A stretch of DNA of 64,000 bases, taken from positions 1,364,001 to 1,428,000 of the forward strand of contig CP088295.1 in NCBI GenBank assembly GCA_024666565.1. The letters are read 5' to 3'. Origin of the DNA: Svornostia abyssi (GTDB lineage: Bacteria; Actinomycetota; Thermoleophilia; Solirubrobacterales; Solirubrobacteraceae). This document shows positions 9,214 to 21,570 of the stretch, piece by piece. Made by a program: the position numbers and the translations under genes. Under the pieces are notes generated by a model. It saw only the letters and a list, made by a program, of their open reading frames with translations, searched no databases and was not told the origin of the DNA. The first letter of the stretch is position 1. Every line of letters starts with the position of its first letter.

Positions 9214-10420
9214 GACCAAAGTCTCCCTGGATGCCGCGCTCGACGCCGTCCTGGCCCGCGCCACGCCGCTGCCCGCCGAGGACGTGCCCCTCGCCGCCGC
9301 CGTCGGCCGGGTGCTGGTCGAAGACGTCCGCGCGCAGGAGGACCGGCCCACGGCGGCCGAGTCGGCGATGGACGGGTACGCGGTCTGCTCGTCCGACGTC
9401 GCGCAGGCACCCGTGGCGCTGCGCCTGGCGGGGGAGTCACAGGCGGGCAGTCCCATGATGGGCGTGCTGCCCATGGGTCAGGTCGCGCGGATCTCCACCG
9501 GTGCGCTGCTCCCCGACGGCGCCGACGCAGTCGTCCGGCAGGAGGACACCGAGCCCGCCCCGGACGGCGCGATCACCATCGCCGTCACGGTGCCGTCCGG
9601 CTACGACGTGCGTCAGCCCGGCGAGGACTGGCGGGCGGGCGACGTGCTGCTCGCGGCGGGCACGCAGGTCACGCCCGAGGCGCTCGCGCCGCTGGCCGGC
9701 GCCGGGGCGGCGACGATTCGTGCCGCCCGCCGCCCGCGGGTCGCCGTGCTCGCGACCGGCGACGAACTCGCCGGCGTCGGCGACGTCCTGCCTCCCGGCT
9801 GGGTGCGCGAGACGAGCACCACCACGCTGCCCGCGATCCTCGCGCGCGCCGGGGCCGAGACCGTGTGGTCGGCGATCGCGCGTGACGACCCCGCCGACCT
9901 TGACCGCGCGCTGCACCTGGCCCTCGCCGCGGCGCCCGACCTCATCCTCGTCTGCGGCGGCGCGTCGGTCGGCCCGCACGACATCGTCCGCCCCGCGGTC
10001 GCCCAGCACGGCTTCTCCGAGGTGTTCGGGCGGGTGCTCGTCAAGCCCGGCGGCCCCGCGTGGTGTGCCCACCGTGAGGGCGGGCCGCTCCTGCTCGGCC
10101 TGCCCGGGAATCCCGTGGCATCGGTCGTCGTCACCCATCTTCTCGCGGTGCCTGCGGTGGCCAGGATGCTCGGCGCGGACGTCCCTGTCCGTGAGGTGAC
10201 CGCAACGCTCACGACGCCCGCGCGCGGCGCCGGCCCGCGGTTGCACGCGGCCCGCGGGCGCCTCACCGCGGGGGCGAACGGCTGGGAGCTCGAGGTGCTC
10301 ACCAAGCAGGGCTCGCACCAGCTCACGTCGCTCGTCGAGGTCAACGCGCTCGCGCTGGTCCCGCCCGGGACCGACACCCCGCTGCAGCCCGGCGACACCG
10401 TCACCGCGAGGCTGCTGTGA
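9212..10420 (+). CDS. moeA: Molybdopterin molybdenumtransferase
   Basis: A 402-residue MoeA that inserts molybdate into adenylylated molybdopterin. Family landmarks in order: ESAMDGYAV (domain I), RISTGALLPDGADAVVRQED, PGEDWRAGD, the MoCF-binding domain with ATGDEL and CGGASVGPHD, and the loop LLGLPGNPVASVV. A C-terminal beta-barrel follows. The start shares the CATG at 9211-9214 with mobA, so any moeA promoter would lie inside mobA unless moeA starts slightly later. It overlaps moaD by GTGA. Confidence 0.93.
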   Translation: MTKVSLDAALDAVLARATPLPAEDVPLAAAVGRVLVEDVRAQEDRPTAAESAMDGYAVCSSDVAQAPVALRLAGESQAGSPMMGVLPMGQVARISTGALLPDGADAVVRQEDTEPAPDGAITIAVTVPSGYDVRQPGEDWRAGDVLLAAGTQVTPEALAPLAGAGAATIRAARRPRVAVLATGDELAGVGDVLPPGWVRETSTTTLPAILARAGAETVWSAIARDDPADLDRALHLALAAAPDLILVCGGASVGPHDIVRPAVAQHGFSEVFGRVLVKPGGPAWCAHREGGPLLLGLPGNPVASVVVTHLLAVPAVARMLGADVPVREVTATLTTPARGAGPRLHAARGRLTAGANGWELEVLTKQGSHQLTSLVEVNALALVPPGTDTPLQPGDTVTARLL

Positions 10421-10662
10421 CCATCACGGTGAAGCTCTTCGCGAGCCTGCGCCGCGAGGCGGGCACGGATGAGCTCACGCTGGAACTGCCGACGGGCGCG
10501 ACGGTCGCCGACGCCGTCGAGGCGCTGCGCGACGGGCCGCTGCCGTGGCTGCCCGACCGCGCGACGTTCGCCGTCGCCGTCGACCGTGAGTACGCCGCCG
10601 ACGACGCACCGCTGGAGCCCGGCAGCGAGCTCGCGCTGGTGCCGCCGGTCAGCGGCGGCTGA
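10417..10662 (+). CDS. moaD: Molybdopterin synthase sulfur-carrier subunit
   Basis: An 81-residue ubiquitin-fold sulfur carrier that starts at a GTG overlapping the moeA stop. It ends in the essential GlyGly (PPVSGG), which becomes a thiocarboxylate and delivers sulfur through MoaE. The LFASLRREAG stretch near the N-terminus is typical of MoaD. The adenylating enzyme MoeB is not encoded here. Confidence 0.92.
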   Translation: MTITVKLFASLRREAGTDELTLELPTGATVADAVEALRDGPLPWLPDRATFAVAVDREYAADDAPLEPGSELALVPPVSGG

Positions 10663-10668
10663 GCTTCG

Positions 10669-11580
10669 TCAGCGCGTGAAGCGCCCGGTGCGCCGGGGCG
10701 CGCGCGCGTCCAGCCAGGCGGCCACGTCGGCGAGGACCTTCTCCCGGTCGGCGGGCAGCTCGTTGAACACCTCATGGCGGTGCTCGGGGTAGACGAGCAG
10801 GGTGACGTCATCGCTGCCCGCGCGGTCGCGGACGTGCCGGCTGCCCGCGACGGGGACGAGCCGGTCGGCCTCGCCGTGGATGAGCAGGAGCGGCAGCGTC
10901 AGATCGCCGAGGTCGCGTTTGAAACGGGTGCGGATCGCGACGCCCAGTTCGCCGACCGTGCGCGCGGGGAGCTTGCCGAGCGTGACGAGCGGGTCGTCGC
11001 GGTAGGCCTGGACCTCGGCGGGGTCGCGGCTCAACCCGTCCGCGTCGAGCGCGAGGACTCCGGCAGACGGAGCGAACCGCGACAGCAGCCGGTCGGCCTG
11101 GAAGACCCGGCTCGCGACGCGCATCGCAGCCGGCGCGCCCGCGTCCGACGCGGCGGGTGCGCTGAGGACCATGCCCTCAAGGCGCGCCTGGTGCTCCAGC
11201 GCGTAGAGGAGCGCGAGGGCGCCGCCCATGCTGTGGCCCAGCAGGTAGATCGGGCGGCCGAGGTCTGTCTTCTCGACGTGGTCGATGAGCGTGTCGAGGT
11301 CGGCGACGGCATGTGCGAAGCGATCCACCACCACGCGCGGGCCCTCCGACCGGCCGTGGCCGCGGTGGTCGATCGCCCACACCGGGAAGCCACGCGGCGC
11401 GAGTTCGCGCGCGAGACGCAGGTAGCGGCCGCCGTGCTCGGCGGCGCCGTGGGCGACGACGACGTGCGCGCGGGTCGGTGCGGTGGCGTCCTGCCAGGAC
11501 TGCCAGGTGATGCGCAGGCCCGCCGCACCGAGGAACGCGCCGTCGGTGTGCAGCAGCGCGGCCCCCGCGATCGTCTCCAC
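10669..11580 (-). CDS. Alpha/beta hydrolase, monoacylglycerol-lipase type
   Basis: A 303-residue serine hydrolase with AHGAAEHGGRY as the oxyanion loop, nucleophile Ser in GHSMGG, Asp in HGEADRLV and His in EHRHEVFNE. These match bacterial monoglyceride lipases and lysophospholipases. The GTG at 11580 is chosen because it aligns exactly with the ATG start of the paralogue at 11917-12814 (ETIA against STIA). No signal peptide is seen, so it is probably cytosolic. Its stop is 7 bp from the moaD stop, in convergent orientation. The natural substrate is not known. Confidence 0.85.
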   Translation of the reverse strand: METIAGAALLHTDGAFLGAAGLRITWQSWQDATAPTRAHVVVAHGAAEHGGRYLRLARELAPRGFPVWAIDHRGHGRSEGPRVVVDRFAHAVADLDTLIDHVEKTDLGRPIYLLGHSMGGALALLYALEHQARLEGMVLSAPAASDAGAPAAMRVASRVFQADRLLSRFAPSAGVLALDADGLSRDPAEVQAYRDDPLVTLGKLPARTVGELGVAIRTRFKRDLGDLTLPLLLIHGEADRLVPVAGSRHVRDRAGSDDVTLLVYPEHRHEVFNELPADREKVLADVAAWLDARAPRRTGRFTR

Positions 11581-11642
11581 GGCGCGCAGTCTGCACCATG
11601 CGGCGGCGTCACGCACCTTTTCGGGGTACCGTTCCTCAGATC

Positions 11643-11942
11643 ATGCGACGCATCGTCACGTCCCTCACCCTGTGCGCGCTGCTCGGACTCGGCGGTACCA
11701 CTGCGGTGACCGCCGCGCCGGTCGCGGAGACCGCCGCGAAGAAGCGCGGCTGCGCGACGAAGAAGACGAAGAAGGCGCGCGCCCAGTGCCAGAAGCTGCG
11801 CAAGACCGGCAAGTACCGCAAGGGCCAGGTCTGCGCGCTGAGCAAGGAGAAGCAGAAGGAGTACTCGCGCTACGGGTTCTTCTGCCTCGACATCTCCGCG
11901 AACCAGGACGGTTCGCTCACGTATCTCGAAGAGCTGGAGTAG
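11643..11942 (+). CDS. Small exported Lys/Cys-rich protein, unknown function
   Basis: A 99-residue protein with a Sec-type signal peptide (MRRIVTSLTLCALLGLGG, cleavage probably near residues 24-30). The mature part is very basic (KKTKKARAQ, KLRKTGKYRK) with four cysteines in pairs, then an acidic C-terminus (EELE). I recognise no family. It lies divergent from the first hydrolase and its last 26 bp overlap the end of the second hydrolase gene. It has the composition of a real secreted protein rather than a shadow frame. Confidence 0.65.
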   Translation: MRRIVTSLTLCALLGLGGTTAVTAAPVAETAAKKRGCATKKTKKARAQCQKLRKTGKYRKGQVCALSKEKQKEYSRYGFFCLDISANQDGSLTYLEELE

Positions 11943-12814
11943 CGCGCGCGTCGAGCCAGGCGAGCAGGTCGGCGATCGCGCGGTCGCGGTCGGCCGGCAG
12001 TTCGTTGAAGACCTCGTGCAGCAGGCCCGGGTACACGTGCAGCGTCACGTCGGTGCTGCCCAGGTGGTCACGGACGTGCGTGCTGGCGTCGAGCGGGATG
12101 AGCGGGTCGTCGGCGCCGTGGATCAGCAGCACCGGGAGCGTGATGCGCCCGAGGTCCTTCGCGATCGGGCCGCGCATCGCCTTCGCCATCTCTGACGCCG
12201 TCTTCGCCTTCAGCTTGCCGCCGGGGACGAGTGGGTCATCGCGGTAGGCCTGCACCTCGGCAGGGTCGCGGCTGAGGTCCTCGGGCGGCAGGTCGATGAG
12301 GCCGTACTCGGGCGCCACGCGGGCGATGAGCCGGTCGACCTGGAGGATCCGGCCGGCGTAGCGCAGGAGCACCGGCGCCGAGGCGTCGGACGCGGCGGGG
12401 GCGCTGAGGATGAGGCCGGCCAGGCGGTCCTGGTGGCGCAGCGCGTAGAGCAGGGCGATGGCGCCGCCCAGGCTGTGGCCCAGCAGGAAGATGGGCGCGG
12501 TCGGCTGCTGCGCGGCGACGTGGGTGACGAGCTGGTCGAGGTCGCGGACCGCGCTGTCGGCGCTGTCGAGATACCGCGGGCCGCCCGAGCGGCCGTGGCC
12601 GCGGTGGTCGATCGCCCACACGGGAAACCCCTGCCGCGGCAGCGCCCGCGCGAGGTGCCGGTACCGGCCGCCGTGTTCGCCCGGCGCCGTGGGCGACGAC
12701 GACGTGGGCGCGCACCGGGACGTCTGGCTCGTCCCACGCCTGCCACGCGATGCGCGGCCCGCCGACTCCGGTGAAGGCGCCCTCGGAGCGGCGGGGCGCG
12801 GCGATCGTGCTCAT
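11917..12814 (-). CDS. Alpha/beta hydrolase paralogue, frameshifted as read
   Basis: Second monoacylglycerol-lipase-type hydrolase, clearly related to 10669-11580 (shared WAIDHRGHGRS, GHS(L/M)GGA, LSRDPAEVQAYRDDPLV and HEVFNELPADR). Ser, Asp (HGADDPLIP) and His are present. The frame breaks after AHVVVAHGAG: removing one C from the CCC at 12680-12682 restores EHGGRYRHLARAL and runs straight into the downstream frame. The ATG at 12814 overlaps the upstream acetyltransferase stop (ATGA). I treat it as an intact gene with a probable sequence error; a real pseudogene is the alternative. Confidence 0.75.
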
Positions 12815-13376
12815 GTCCCCAGTCTGGAGGAATCGCTCGCGCCGCGGATCACCCGCGCCGGGTTCCCGACGGCCACCACGCCCGGAGGGATGTCGCGGGT
12901 GACCACCGATCCGGCGCCGATCACGCTGTCGTTGCCGATCGTCACCCCCGGGCAGACGATGACCCCGCCGCCGAGCCACACGTTGTCGCCGATGGTGATC
13001 GGCCGCGCCGACTCCCAGCCCGCGCGGCGGGGCACGGGGTCGACCGGGTGCTCGGCGGTGAGCAGCTGCACGCGTGACGCGATCTGGCAGTCGGCGCCGA
13101 TCGCGATCGGCGCGACGTCGAGCATCACGCAGTCGTAGTTGATGAACGTCCCGGCCCCGATCGTGATCGGCGTGCCGTAGTCGCACCGCAGCGACGGCTT
13201 GACGACCACCCGCTCACCCACCGCGCCGAACAGCTCGTCCAGCAGCGCGCGACGAGCGTTCTGTTCGTCGTGCCGTGTGGCGTTGTACCGCTCGAGGAGT
13301 GCCTGCGCGCGGGCGTGGGCGACGGCGAGCTCGGGCTCGTCGTCGTAGCGGTAGGGCGCGCCGCGCCCGAGCCGAT

Positions 13377-13395
<19 letters not shown>
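12811..13395 (-). CDS. Sugar O-acetyltransferase (maltose/galactoside type)
   Basis: A left-handed beta-helix acetyltransferase of about 194 residues. It has the Maa/LacA N-terminal helix region (GAPYRYDDEPELAVAHARAQ), LRCDYGTPITIGAG, catalytic His in TAEHPVDP, and hexapeptide turns ending VIGAGSVVTRDIPPGVVA and GNPARVIRG. As read it is fused in frame to MoaB, but this depends on a six-G run (13413-13418). With one G fewer, moaB ends normally and this gene would start at the GTG at 13395, overlapping it. The GTG start is therefore inferred. Its stop overlaps the next hydrolase start. Confidence 0.75.
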
Positions 13396-16776
<3,381 letters not shown>

Positions 16777-16830
16777 CGGCGAAGTATCGCGCTTGCCGTA
16801 AGAAGGCCCTCCGGCGTACGTTGTGGTGCC

Positions 16831-17331
16831 ATGGGACTTTTCGGGAACAAGAAGAAGAAGGCCATGAACCTCATGGCCGAGGGCGCCAAGGCCGTCGGCA
16901 CCGTCGTCCAGGTGCAGGACACCGGGATGACCGTCAACGACAACCCGCGCATCAAGATGCTCTTCCGCATCGAGCCGCTGGATGGTTCGCCGCCGTTCGA
17001 TGCAGAGAAGACGAAGACCGTCTCCCGCGTGTCGATCCCGCAGGCCGGCCAGCGCTACCCGGTCTGGTACGACCTCGAGGATCCGGAGCAGTGGGCGTTC
17101 GCCACCATCGCCGACCCGAGCGGCCGTGCGCAGATCGTCGAGATGTTCGGCCCGGAGCCGTTCGGCCCTGACGGCGCGGGGATCGGCATGCCGGCGATGG
17201 CGCACGTGGCGGCAGCCGCACCGGCGGAGGACGACCCGATCGCCAAGCTCGAGCGCCTGTCGCAGCTGCACCAGGCCGGCGCGCTGACCGACGAGGAGTT
17301 CGCCGCCCAGAAGGCCAAGCTCCTGGGCTAG
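16831..17331 (+). CDS. SHOCT-domain protein of unknown function
   Basis: A 166-residue soluble protein. It starts MGLFGNKKKK (basic, possibly membrane-associating) and contains a beta-rich middle (KAVGTVVQVQDTGMTVNDNP, typical of DUF3592-like or short OB-like modules). The C-terminal SHOCT domain is recognisable as DPIAKLERLSQLHQAGALTD followed by EEFAAQKAKLLG. SHOCT modules are thought to mediate oligomerisation. The start is the ATG giving the short basic N-terminus. It overlaps the convergent GMC oxidoreductase by 4 bp. No pathway can be assigned. Confidence 0.75.
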   Translation: MGLFGNKKKKAMNLMAEGAKAVGTVVQVQDTGMTVNDNPRIKMLFRIEPLDGSPPFDAEKTKTVSRVSIPQAGQRYPVWYDLEDPEQWAFATIADPSGRAQIVEMFGPEPFGPDGAGIGMPAMAHVAAAAPAEDDPIAKLERLSQLHQAGALTDEEFAAQKAKLLG

Positions 17332-18893
17332 AACACACTCCCGACGTCGTCGGCGACCACCGTCGCCGCGTTGCGCTCGGCCAGCGCGGCGATCGTCAGC
17401 GACGGGTTCGCGCACGCCGTGGACCCCGGGATCAGCGCGCCGTCGGTGACGTAGAGCCCGCGCTGCCCGAGCACCCGGCCGTGCGGGTCGCACACCTTGC
17501 CGATGACCGCGCCGCCGAGCTGGTGAAACGTCGACGGCGCCGACCTCGTCGCGTCGAACACGGTCACCGCCCCGGCCGCGCGGGTCAGGCGCCACATGCG
17601 CGCGCGGGCGATCGTCATCGCGCCCGCGTCGGCCTCCTTGGGCCACACGATCCTGAGCCTGTCGCGCGCGCTGTCGTACGTCATCGAACCGTGCCCGTCG
17701 GGGATGACCATGCCGACCAGCTGCATCGCGTGTGTCTCCGCGGGGAACGGCAGCGCGGCGAACAGCAGGGTGACGGGGCCGTCGGGGTTGTCCCAGTCGA
17801 GGGTCGCCACGTTCGCCGGCCCGCCCTGCCAGGTACCGGTCCGGTCGCGCAGGACGGCCGTGACGAGCAGGTCGCCGTTCGTGCCCCAGTAGCGCCCGAG
17901 GTCGTCGGGGAGGTCGGGCAGCGCGCCCGTGTCCCGCGCCTTCAGCAGCAGCTTCGTGGTGTTCATCGTCCCGGCGCCGAGGAACAGCGCGTCTGTGGTG
18001 ATGCGTAGGCGCTCCACCAGCCGCGCCGCGCCGTCGAGCACATCGACGTCGACGATCCAGCGCCCCGCATCGTCGCGGCGGACCGAGGTGACGTCGTGCA
18101 GCGGCCGCAGGTCCAGCCGCCCGGTGGCCTCCGCGGCGGGAAGGTAGTTCGTGTCGAGCGAGTGCTTGCCCGCTCCGTTCGTGCCGATCAGGACGTCGCC
18201 CCGGCTGATGAGCGGCCGCTGTTCGCCGCGCAGCTCGCGCCGGACGACGTCCCAGTCGACGGTCATCGGAACCGGCGCTGCCTCGGGCAGTCCCGCCTTG
18301 CGCACGTACTCGGCGAACTGCCGCGAGGAGCGGTACCGGTCGCTGGCCAGGACGTCGTCGGGCATCCGGCCGACGCGGAGCATCGCCTCGGCGCGCGGGT
18401 ACCACGTCTGCGCGAACGCCTCGTAGTCCAACGCGCCGGGCATGACGCGGGTGAAGTGGTCGCCGCGCGGGCGCAACGACATCCCGTGGTAGGGAACGGA
18501 GCCGCCGCCGACGCACGCGGGGGCGACGACGTCCATGCCCTTGCCGTCGAAGAACTCGAGCAGGCCCGGGGAGTTCTTCGAGCCTGGAAGCGGCACGGTG
18601 CCCCGCCAGGACAGGCGACGGTCGAGGGGGTTCTTCAAGGGGTTGGGGAACACGCCGGCCTGACCCGGCACCCAGCGCCGGCCGCGCTCGAGCATCACCA
18701 CGTTGACGCCGGCCTGCGTGAGCCGCAGCGCGGTCACGGCCCCACCGAACCCGCTGCCGATCACGACGGCGCGGTGGCGCTCCTCGCGGAGCGCCACCGC
18801 CGCATGCCCTGTCCGCACACCCGTCGCCAACGCGGCGACCGTCGCCGCGGATCCCGCGACGAAGCGCCGCCGCGTCAACCCCTGCCCCTGCAT
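17328..18893 (-). CDS. Tat-exported GMC-family oxidoreductase (cholesterol-oxidase-like)
   Basis: A 521-residue FAD flavoprotein with a twin-arginine signal (LTRRRFVAGSAATVAALATG). The FAD-binding motif GSGFGGAVTALRL is at about residue 46. The middle GTNGAGKHSLDTNYLPAAE and the C-terminal pair HQLGGAVIG and DGALIPGSTACANPSLTIAA resemble cholesterol oxidases and related GMC enzymes, which oxidise alcohols with O2. It is divergent from a tetR gene across a 185-bp gap that holds two dyads, suggesting control by that repressor. Steroid specificity is plausible but not shown. Confidence 0.83.
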   Translation of the reverse strand: MQGQGLTRRRFVAGSAATVAALATGVRTGHAAVALREERHRAVVIGSGFGGAVTALRLTQAGVNVVMLERGRRWVPGQAGVFPNPLKNPLDRRLSWRGTVPLPGSKNSPGLLEFFDGKGMDVVAPACVGGGSVPYHGMSLRPRGDHFTRVMPGALDYEAFAQTWYPRAEAMLRVGRMPDDVLASDRYRSSRQFAEYVRKAGLPEAAPVPMTVDWDVVRRELRGEQRPLISRGDVLIGTNGAGKHSLDTNYLPAAEATGRLDLRPLHDVTSVRRDDAGRWIVDVDVLDGAARLVERLRITTDALFLGAGTMNTTKLLLKARDTGALPDLPDDLGRYWGTNGDLLVTAVLRDRTGTWQGGPANVATLDWDNPDGPVTLLFAALPFPAETHAMQLVGMVIPDGHGSMTYDSARDRLRIVWPKEADAGAMTIARARMWRLTRAAGAVTVFDATRSAPSTFHQLGGAVIGKVCDPHGRVLGQRGLYVTDGALIPGSTACANPSLTIAALAERNAATVVADDVGSVF

Positions 18894-18979
18894 CGCGCTC
18901 CCCCAGCCTGTCGATCTCTTCCTGGTGGCCAGTCTCGGCAGGGTGTCAAGGCGTGCCCGCGCCCGCGGGGGCCGAATCG

Positions 18980-19016
18980 CCCGAGATCTCGGGGGTTCAC
19001 GGAACCAGGCGTTCCG
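18980..19016. promoter_or_regulatory. Two dyads in the GMC/tetR divergent region
   Basis: CCCGAGATCTCGGG at 18980-18993 is a perfect 14-bp palindrome. CGGAAC (19000-19005) and GTTCCG (19011-19016) form a second inverted repeat with a 5-bp spacer. Both lie between the two divergent starts, where a TetR repressor commonly binds to control itself and its neighbour. Which dyad is used, if either, cannot be told from sequence. Confidence 0.5.
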
Positions 19017-19078
19017 GGGAAGTGCGATGCCGTGTCGGGTTTTCGGGCTCGCGCGGCGGTCGGGTAGGCTCGCGCGCC

Positions 19079-19669
19079 ATGGGGACGGGCAACCAGCCGA
19101 CGCGCAAGGACGCAGCGCGCAACCGCGAGGCGATTCTCGACGCCGCGGCGCGCGTGCTCGGCGCCGACCCCGACGCCGGCGTCGACGAGATCGCCGCTGC
19201 GGCGGGCGTCAATCGCGCCACGCTCTACCGCCACTTCGGCACGCGCGAGGAGATCCTCGACGTCCTCCGCGAGGAGGCCGCCGCGCAGGGCCGCGTGTTC
19301 GTCGCCGACGCGGTCGCGCAGCTCTTCGGCAACGGCCGCGACCGGCCGGTCCTCGAGGTCATCGACGAGGTCGTCTGGGCCGGGCTGCAGGACACCACCC
19401 GCTACCGGGCGCTCATGGCGTCCGACCCGCGCCGCGCCGACGAGCTCCTGGGTCCCTTCGCCGAGGTCGGCGTGGCCGTCGTCCGGCGCAGCCAGGAACG
19501 GGGTGAGCTAGTGGATGACCTCCCGGCCGGGCTGCTGTACCGCCAGCTCCTGGCGGTCGTCCTCACGGGCGTCCGCGCCGTCGACGAGGGCGCCGCGACA
19601 CCCGAAGATGCCGCGAGCACCATCCGCCGGATGCTGAGCGGCCTCAGGGCTGCGGCCCGAACTTCTTGA
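19079..19669 (+). CDS. TetR-family transcriptional regulator
   Basis: A 196-residue repressor. The N-terminal helix-turn-helix is clear: RNREAILDAAARVLG, then DEIAAAAGVNRATLYRHFGT (about residues 35-60). The C-terminal ligand domain is of the generic actinobacterial type. The ATG at 19079 is used; the frame is open upstream but without HTH-like sequence. It is divergent from the GMC oxidoreductase and its 3' end overlaps the convergent lipase-like gene by 26 bp. The effector is unknown; a sterol- or alcohol-like ligand would fit the neighbour. Confidence 0.88.
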   Translation: MGTGNQPTRKDAARNREAILDAAARVLGADPDAGVDEIAAAAGVNRATLYRHFGTREEILDVLREEAAAQGRVFVADAVAQLFGNGRDRPVLEVIDEVVWAGLQDTTRYRALMASDPRRADELLGPFAEVGVAVVRRSQERGELVDDLPAGLLYRQLLAVVLTGVRAVDEGAATPEDAASTIRRMLSGLRAAARTS

Positions 19670-21497
19670 TGAAGCGCGCCTGGGCGTTGAACGCCTCGGG
19701 CCAGGCAAACGCGATGTGCGCCGTGCTCTCGCCGAGCAGGGGGATCGGCGACTTCCCGAGGAACGCCGGGTACTGGCGGATCTCGTAGCCGTCGGGGTCG
19801 GCCTGCTCGGCACGCCGGACGCCCGGCATGGGCGAGCGCTCCGGACCGGTGAGCGGGAGGTCGACGAGGTTGGCCACGGCGACCGACGCGGGGTTCGGCA
19901 CGATCGCGTCGCCGTCGCCGATCATCACGAACATCGGCTTCTTCTCCTGGCCCGGCCGGGGGTTGCGGACGAAGTCGATCGTGTTGATGCCGTCCGACGG
20001 GTCGATGGCCTGCTGCAGCGCTCCCTGGAGCACCGCGTCCTCGGTGCCGGTGCGGCCCTGCGGGAGCACCGCGCCGAAGGCGTTCCACAGCACGGTCTGG
20101 GAGATGATGTGTGTCAGTCCCAGGCCGGTGACGTGGAAGTCGATGAAGTCCAGGTCACGCGACATCGCAGCGAAGTTGCCGCCGAGCACGCCGCCCAGTG
20201 AGGTGCCCTGCATGCTGATCGAGCTCGTCTTCAGGTCGGGCTTGCCGTCGGCGCCGCGGCCCTGCCAGTTGCTCAGGGACGGCCGTCGCAGGACGTCGAT
20301 CTGCAGGTCGCCGATCGCCTCGTAGAGCCCTTGAAGGTCGATCGTCGCCTGGTTGAAGAGGCCGGACAGGGTTCCGAGATCGCCGGGGTGCAGCAGATCG
20401 AGGAGATACCCGCCGTCCGCCCGTGACCGGGCGCCGTGGTTCGGCCAGTCGATCGAGATTGTCGCGAGCCCGAGCTGCGCGTTCATCTGCGAGACGAGGA
20501 CGTCGCTCTCCTTCTGGATCGTGATCCCGTGCGCGTAGATCACGAGCGGCGCGGGGCGGGAGGAGGCGCTGCGCGGCAGCGTGAGCTGGAACGGCAGCCA
20601 CTGGTCCTTGCGCGTCTTGCCGGTGAAGTCGACCGGGCCCTTGCCGTCACGCGTGCGGTAGTTGTCGACCCGCACCTTGCCGGTGACGATGCCGGCGGTG
20701 TACGGGCCGGCGTAGTTCCAGTTCATGCGCACGTCGCGGGTCTCGTGCGGCCGCGACGCCGTGTCGTCCATGAGGCGCTGGGTGGCGTCCACGACCTCGG
20801 CGCGGTCACGCACCGTGAACAGCGTGGCCGTGCGGACGTCGGCGGGGTCGAGCCCGGCCTGCTCCAGCCCGTCGGCGACGTCCTCGACGTACGCCGCGGC
20901 CTTCGTCCCGGGCTGCGCCTTCGCCGCGAGCTCCTCGAACGCCGGGTCGTCGCCGCCCATGTCCGTGGAGACCGCCACGAGGATCCGGTGGCCGAAGCCC
21001 CAGCGGACCTGCGGGAACACCTGCAGGACGTTGGACTGGCGGTCCCCGACGAGGATCGGGTTGCGCGCGTGGTTGGAGATGAACGCGTGGACGGGCACGC
21101 GCACGCCGGCGTCCAGGTCGAAGGCCGTCACGACGTCGCCGCCGTCGGTGGGCGGCGGCGCCTGCCGATCCGTGAACTCGAACACCGCGCCGACCGAGGA
21201 CGCGAAGCCGGTCGCGCCGTTGAAGATGCCGCTGGGGGAGATGCCGTCCTCGACCGGGAGCTGGCGCAGCAGCTCGGGGCGCAGCATGTCGTCCTCGATG
21301 TCGGCGCGCAGGCCGGTCGGCGACGACGGGTCCGTGTCCGCCCAGTAGTTCGACGGGAACGGCGCGAGGCAGGTCGTCAGCGCCAGCGGGTTGCAGTCCG
21401 GCGCCGCGACGGCGGTGGACGGCAGCGCGGCGCAGGAGAGCGCGGCGGCGACGATGATGAGACCGCGGCGCGCGATGCGCCCGGCGAGCACGGACAT
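19644..21497 (-). CDS. Exported lipase-like alpha/beta hydrolase, tandem copy A
   Basis: A 617-residue exported protein: Sec signal ending in STAVAAPDC, a mature N-terminus CNPLALTTCLAPFPSNYWAD, a roughly 250-residue N-domain, then an alpha/beta hydrolase domain with YAHGITIQKESD (oxyanion), nucleophile Ser433 in GTSLGG, acid in IGDGDAIVPNP and His in STAHIAF. It resembles secreted lipase-like proteins with an N-terminal accessory domain. The ATG at 21497 follows a GGGAGG ribosome-binding site. It is preceded by a promoter almost identical to that of copy B. The substrate is unknown; esterified lipids or polyesters are reasonable guesses. Confidence 0.8.
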   Translation of the reverse strand: MSVLAGRIARRGLIIVAAALSCAALPSTAVAAPDCNPLALTTCLAPFPSNYWADTDPSSPTGLRADIEDDMLRPELLRQLPVEDGISPSGIFNGATGFASSVGAVFEFTDRQAPPPTDGGDVVTAFDLDAGVRVPVHAFISNHARNPILVGDRQSNVLQVFPQVRWGFGHRILVAVSTDMGGDDPAFEELAAKAQPGTKAAAYVEDVADGLEQAGLDPADVRTATLFTVRDRAEVVDATQRLMDDTASRPHETRDVRMNWNYAGPYTAGIVTGKVRVDNYRTRDGKGPVDFTGKTRKDQWLPFQLTLPRSASSRPAPLVIYAHGITIQKESDVLVSQMNAQLGLATISIDWPNHGARSRADGGYLLDLLHPGDLGTLSGLFNQATIDLQGLYEAIGDLQIDVLRRPSLSNWQGRGADGKPDLKTSSISMQGTSLGGVLGGNFAAMSRDLDFIDFHVTGLGLTHIISQTVLWNAFGAVLPQGRTGTEDAVLQGALQQAIDPSDGINTIDFVRNPRPGQEKKPMFVMIGDGDAIVPNPASVAVANLVDLPLTGPERSPMPGVRRAEQADPDGYEIRQYPAFLGKSPIPLLGESTAHIAFAWPEAFNAQARFIKKFGPQP

Positions 21498-21540
21498 GGA
21501 CCCTCCCGGTTGGACTGCCACCTCCCCAGTGGCGGCGAGC

Positions 21541-21569
21541 AACCTACTTCTGAATCAGTAGCGGGTCAA
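21541..21569 (-). promoter_or_regulatory. Promoter of lipase-like copy A
   Basis: On the minus strand, TTGACC (21564-21569) is followed by a 17-bp spacer and TAGGTT (21541-21546). The spacer ends in GATTCAGAAG, which is also present at the copy B promoter. The layout fits a housekeeping-type -35/-10 pair about 44 bp before the start codon at 21497. Confidence 0.6.
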
Positions 21570-21570
21570 A

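Noticed and set aside
16777..18516. Long open frame upstream of fdhD
   Set aside because: It is antisense to the SHOCT gene and overlaps the GMC gene in another frame; FdhD sequence begins at the GTG at 16776.
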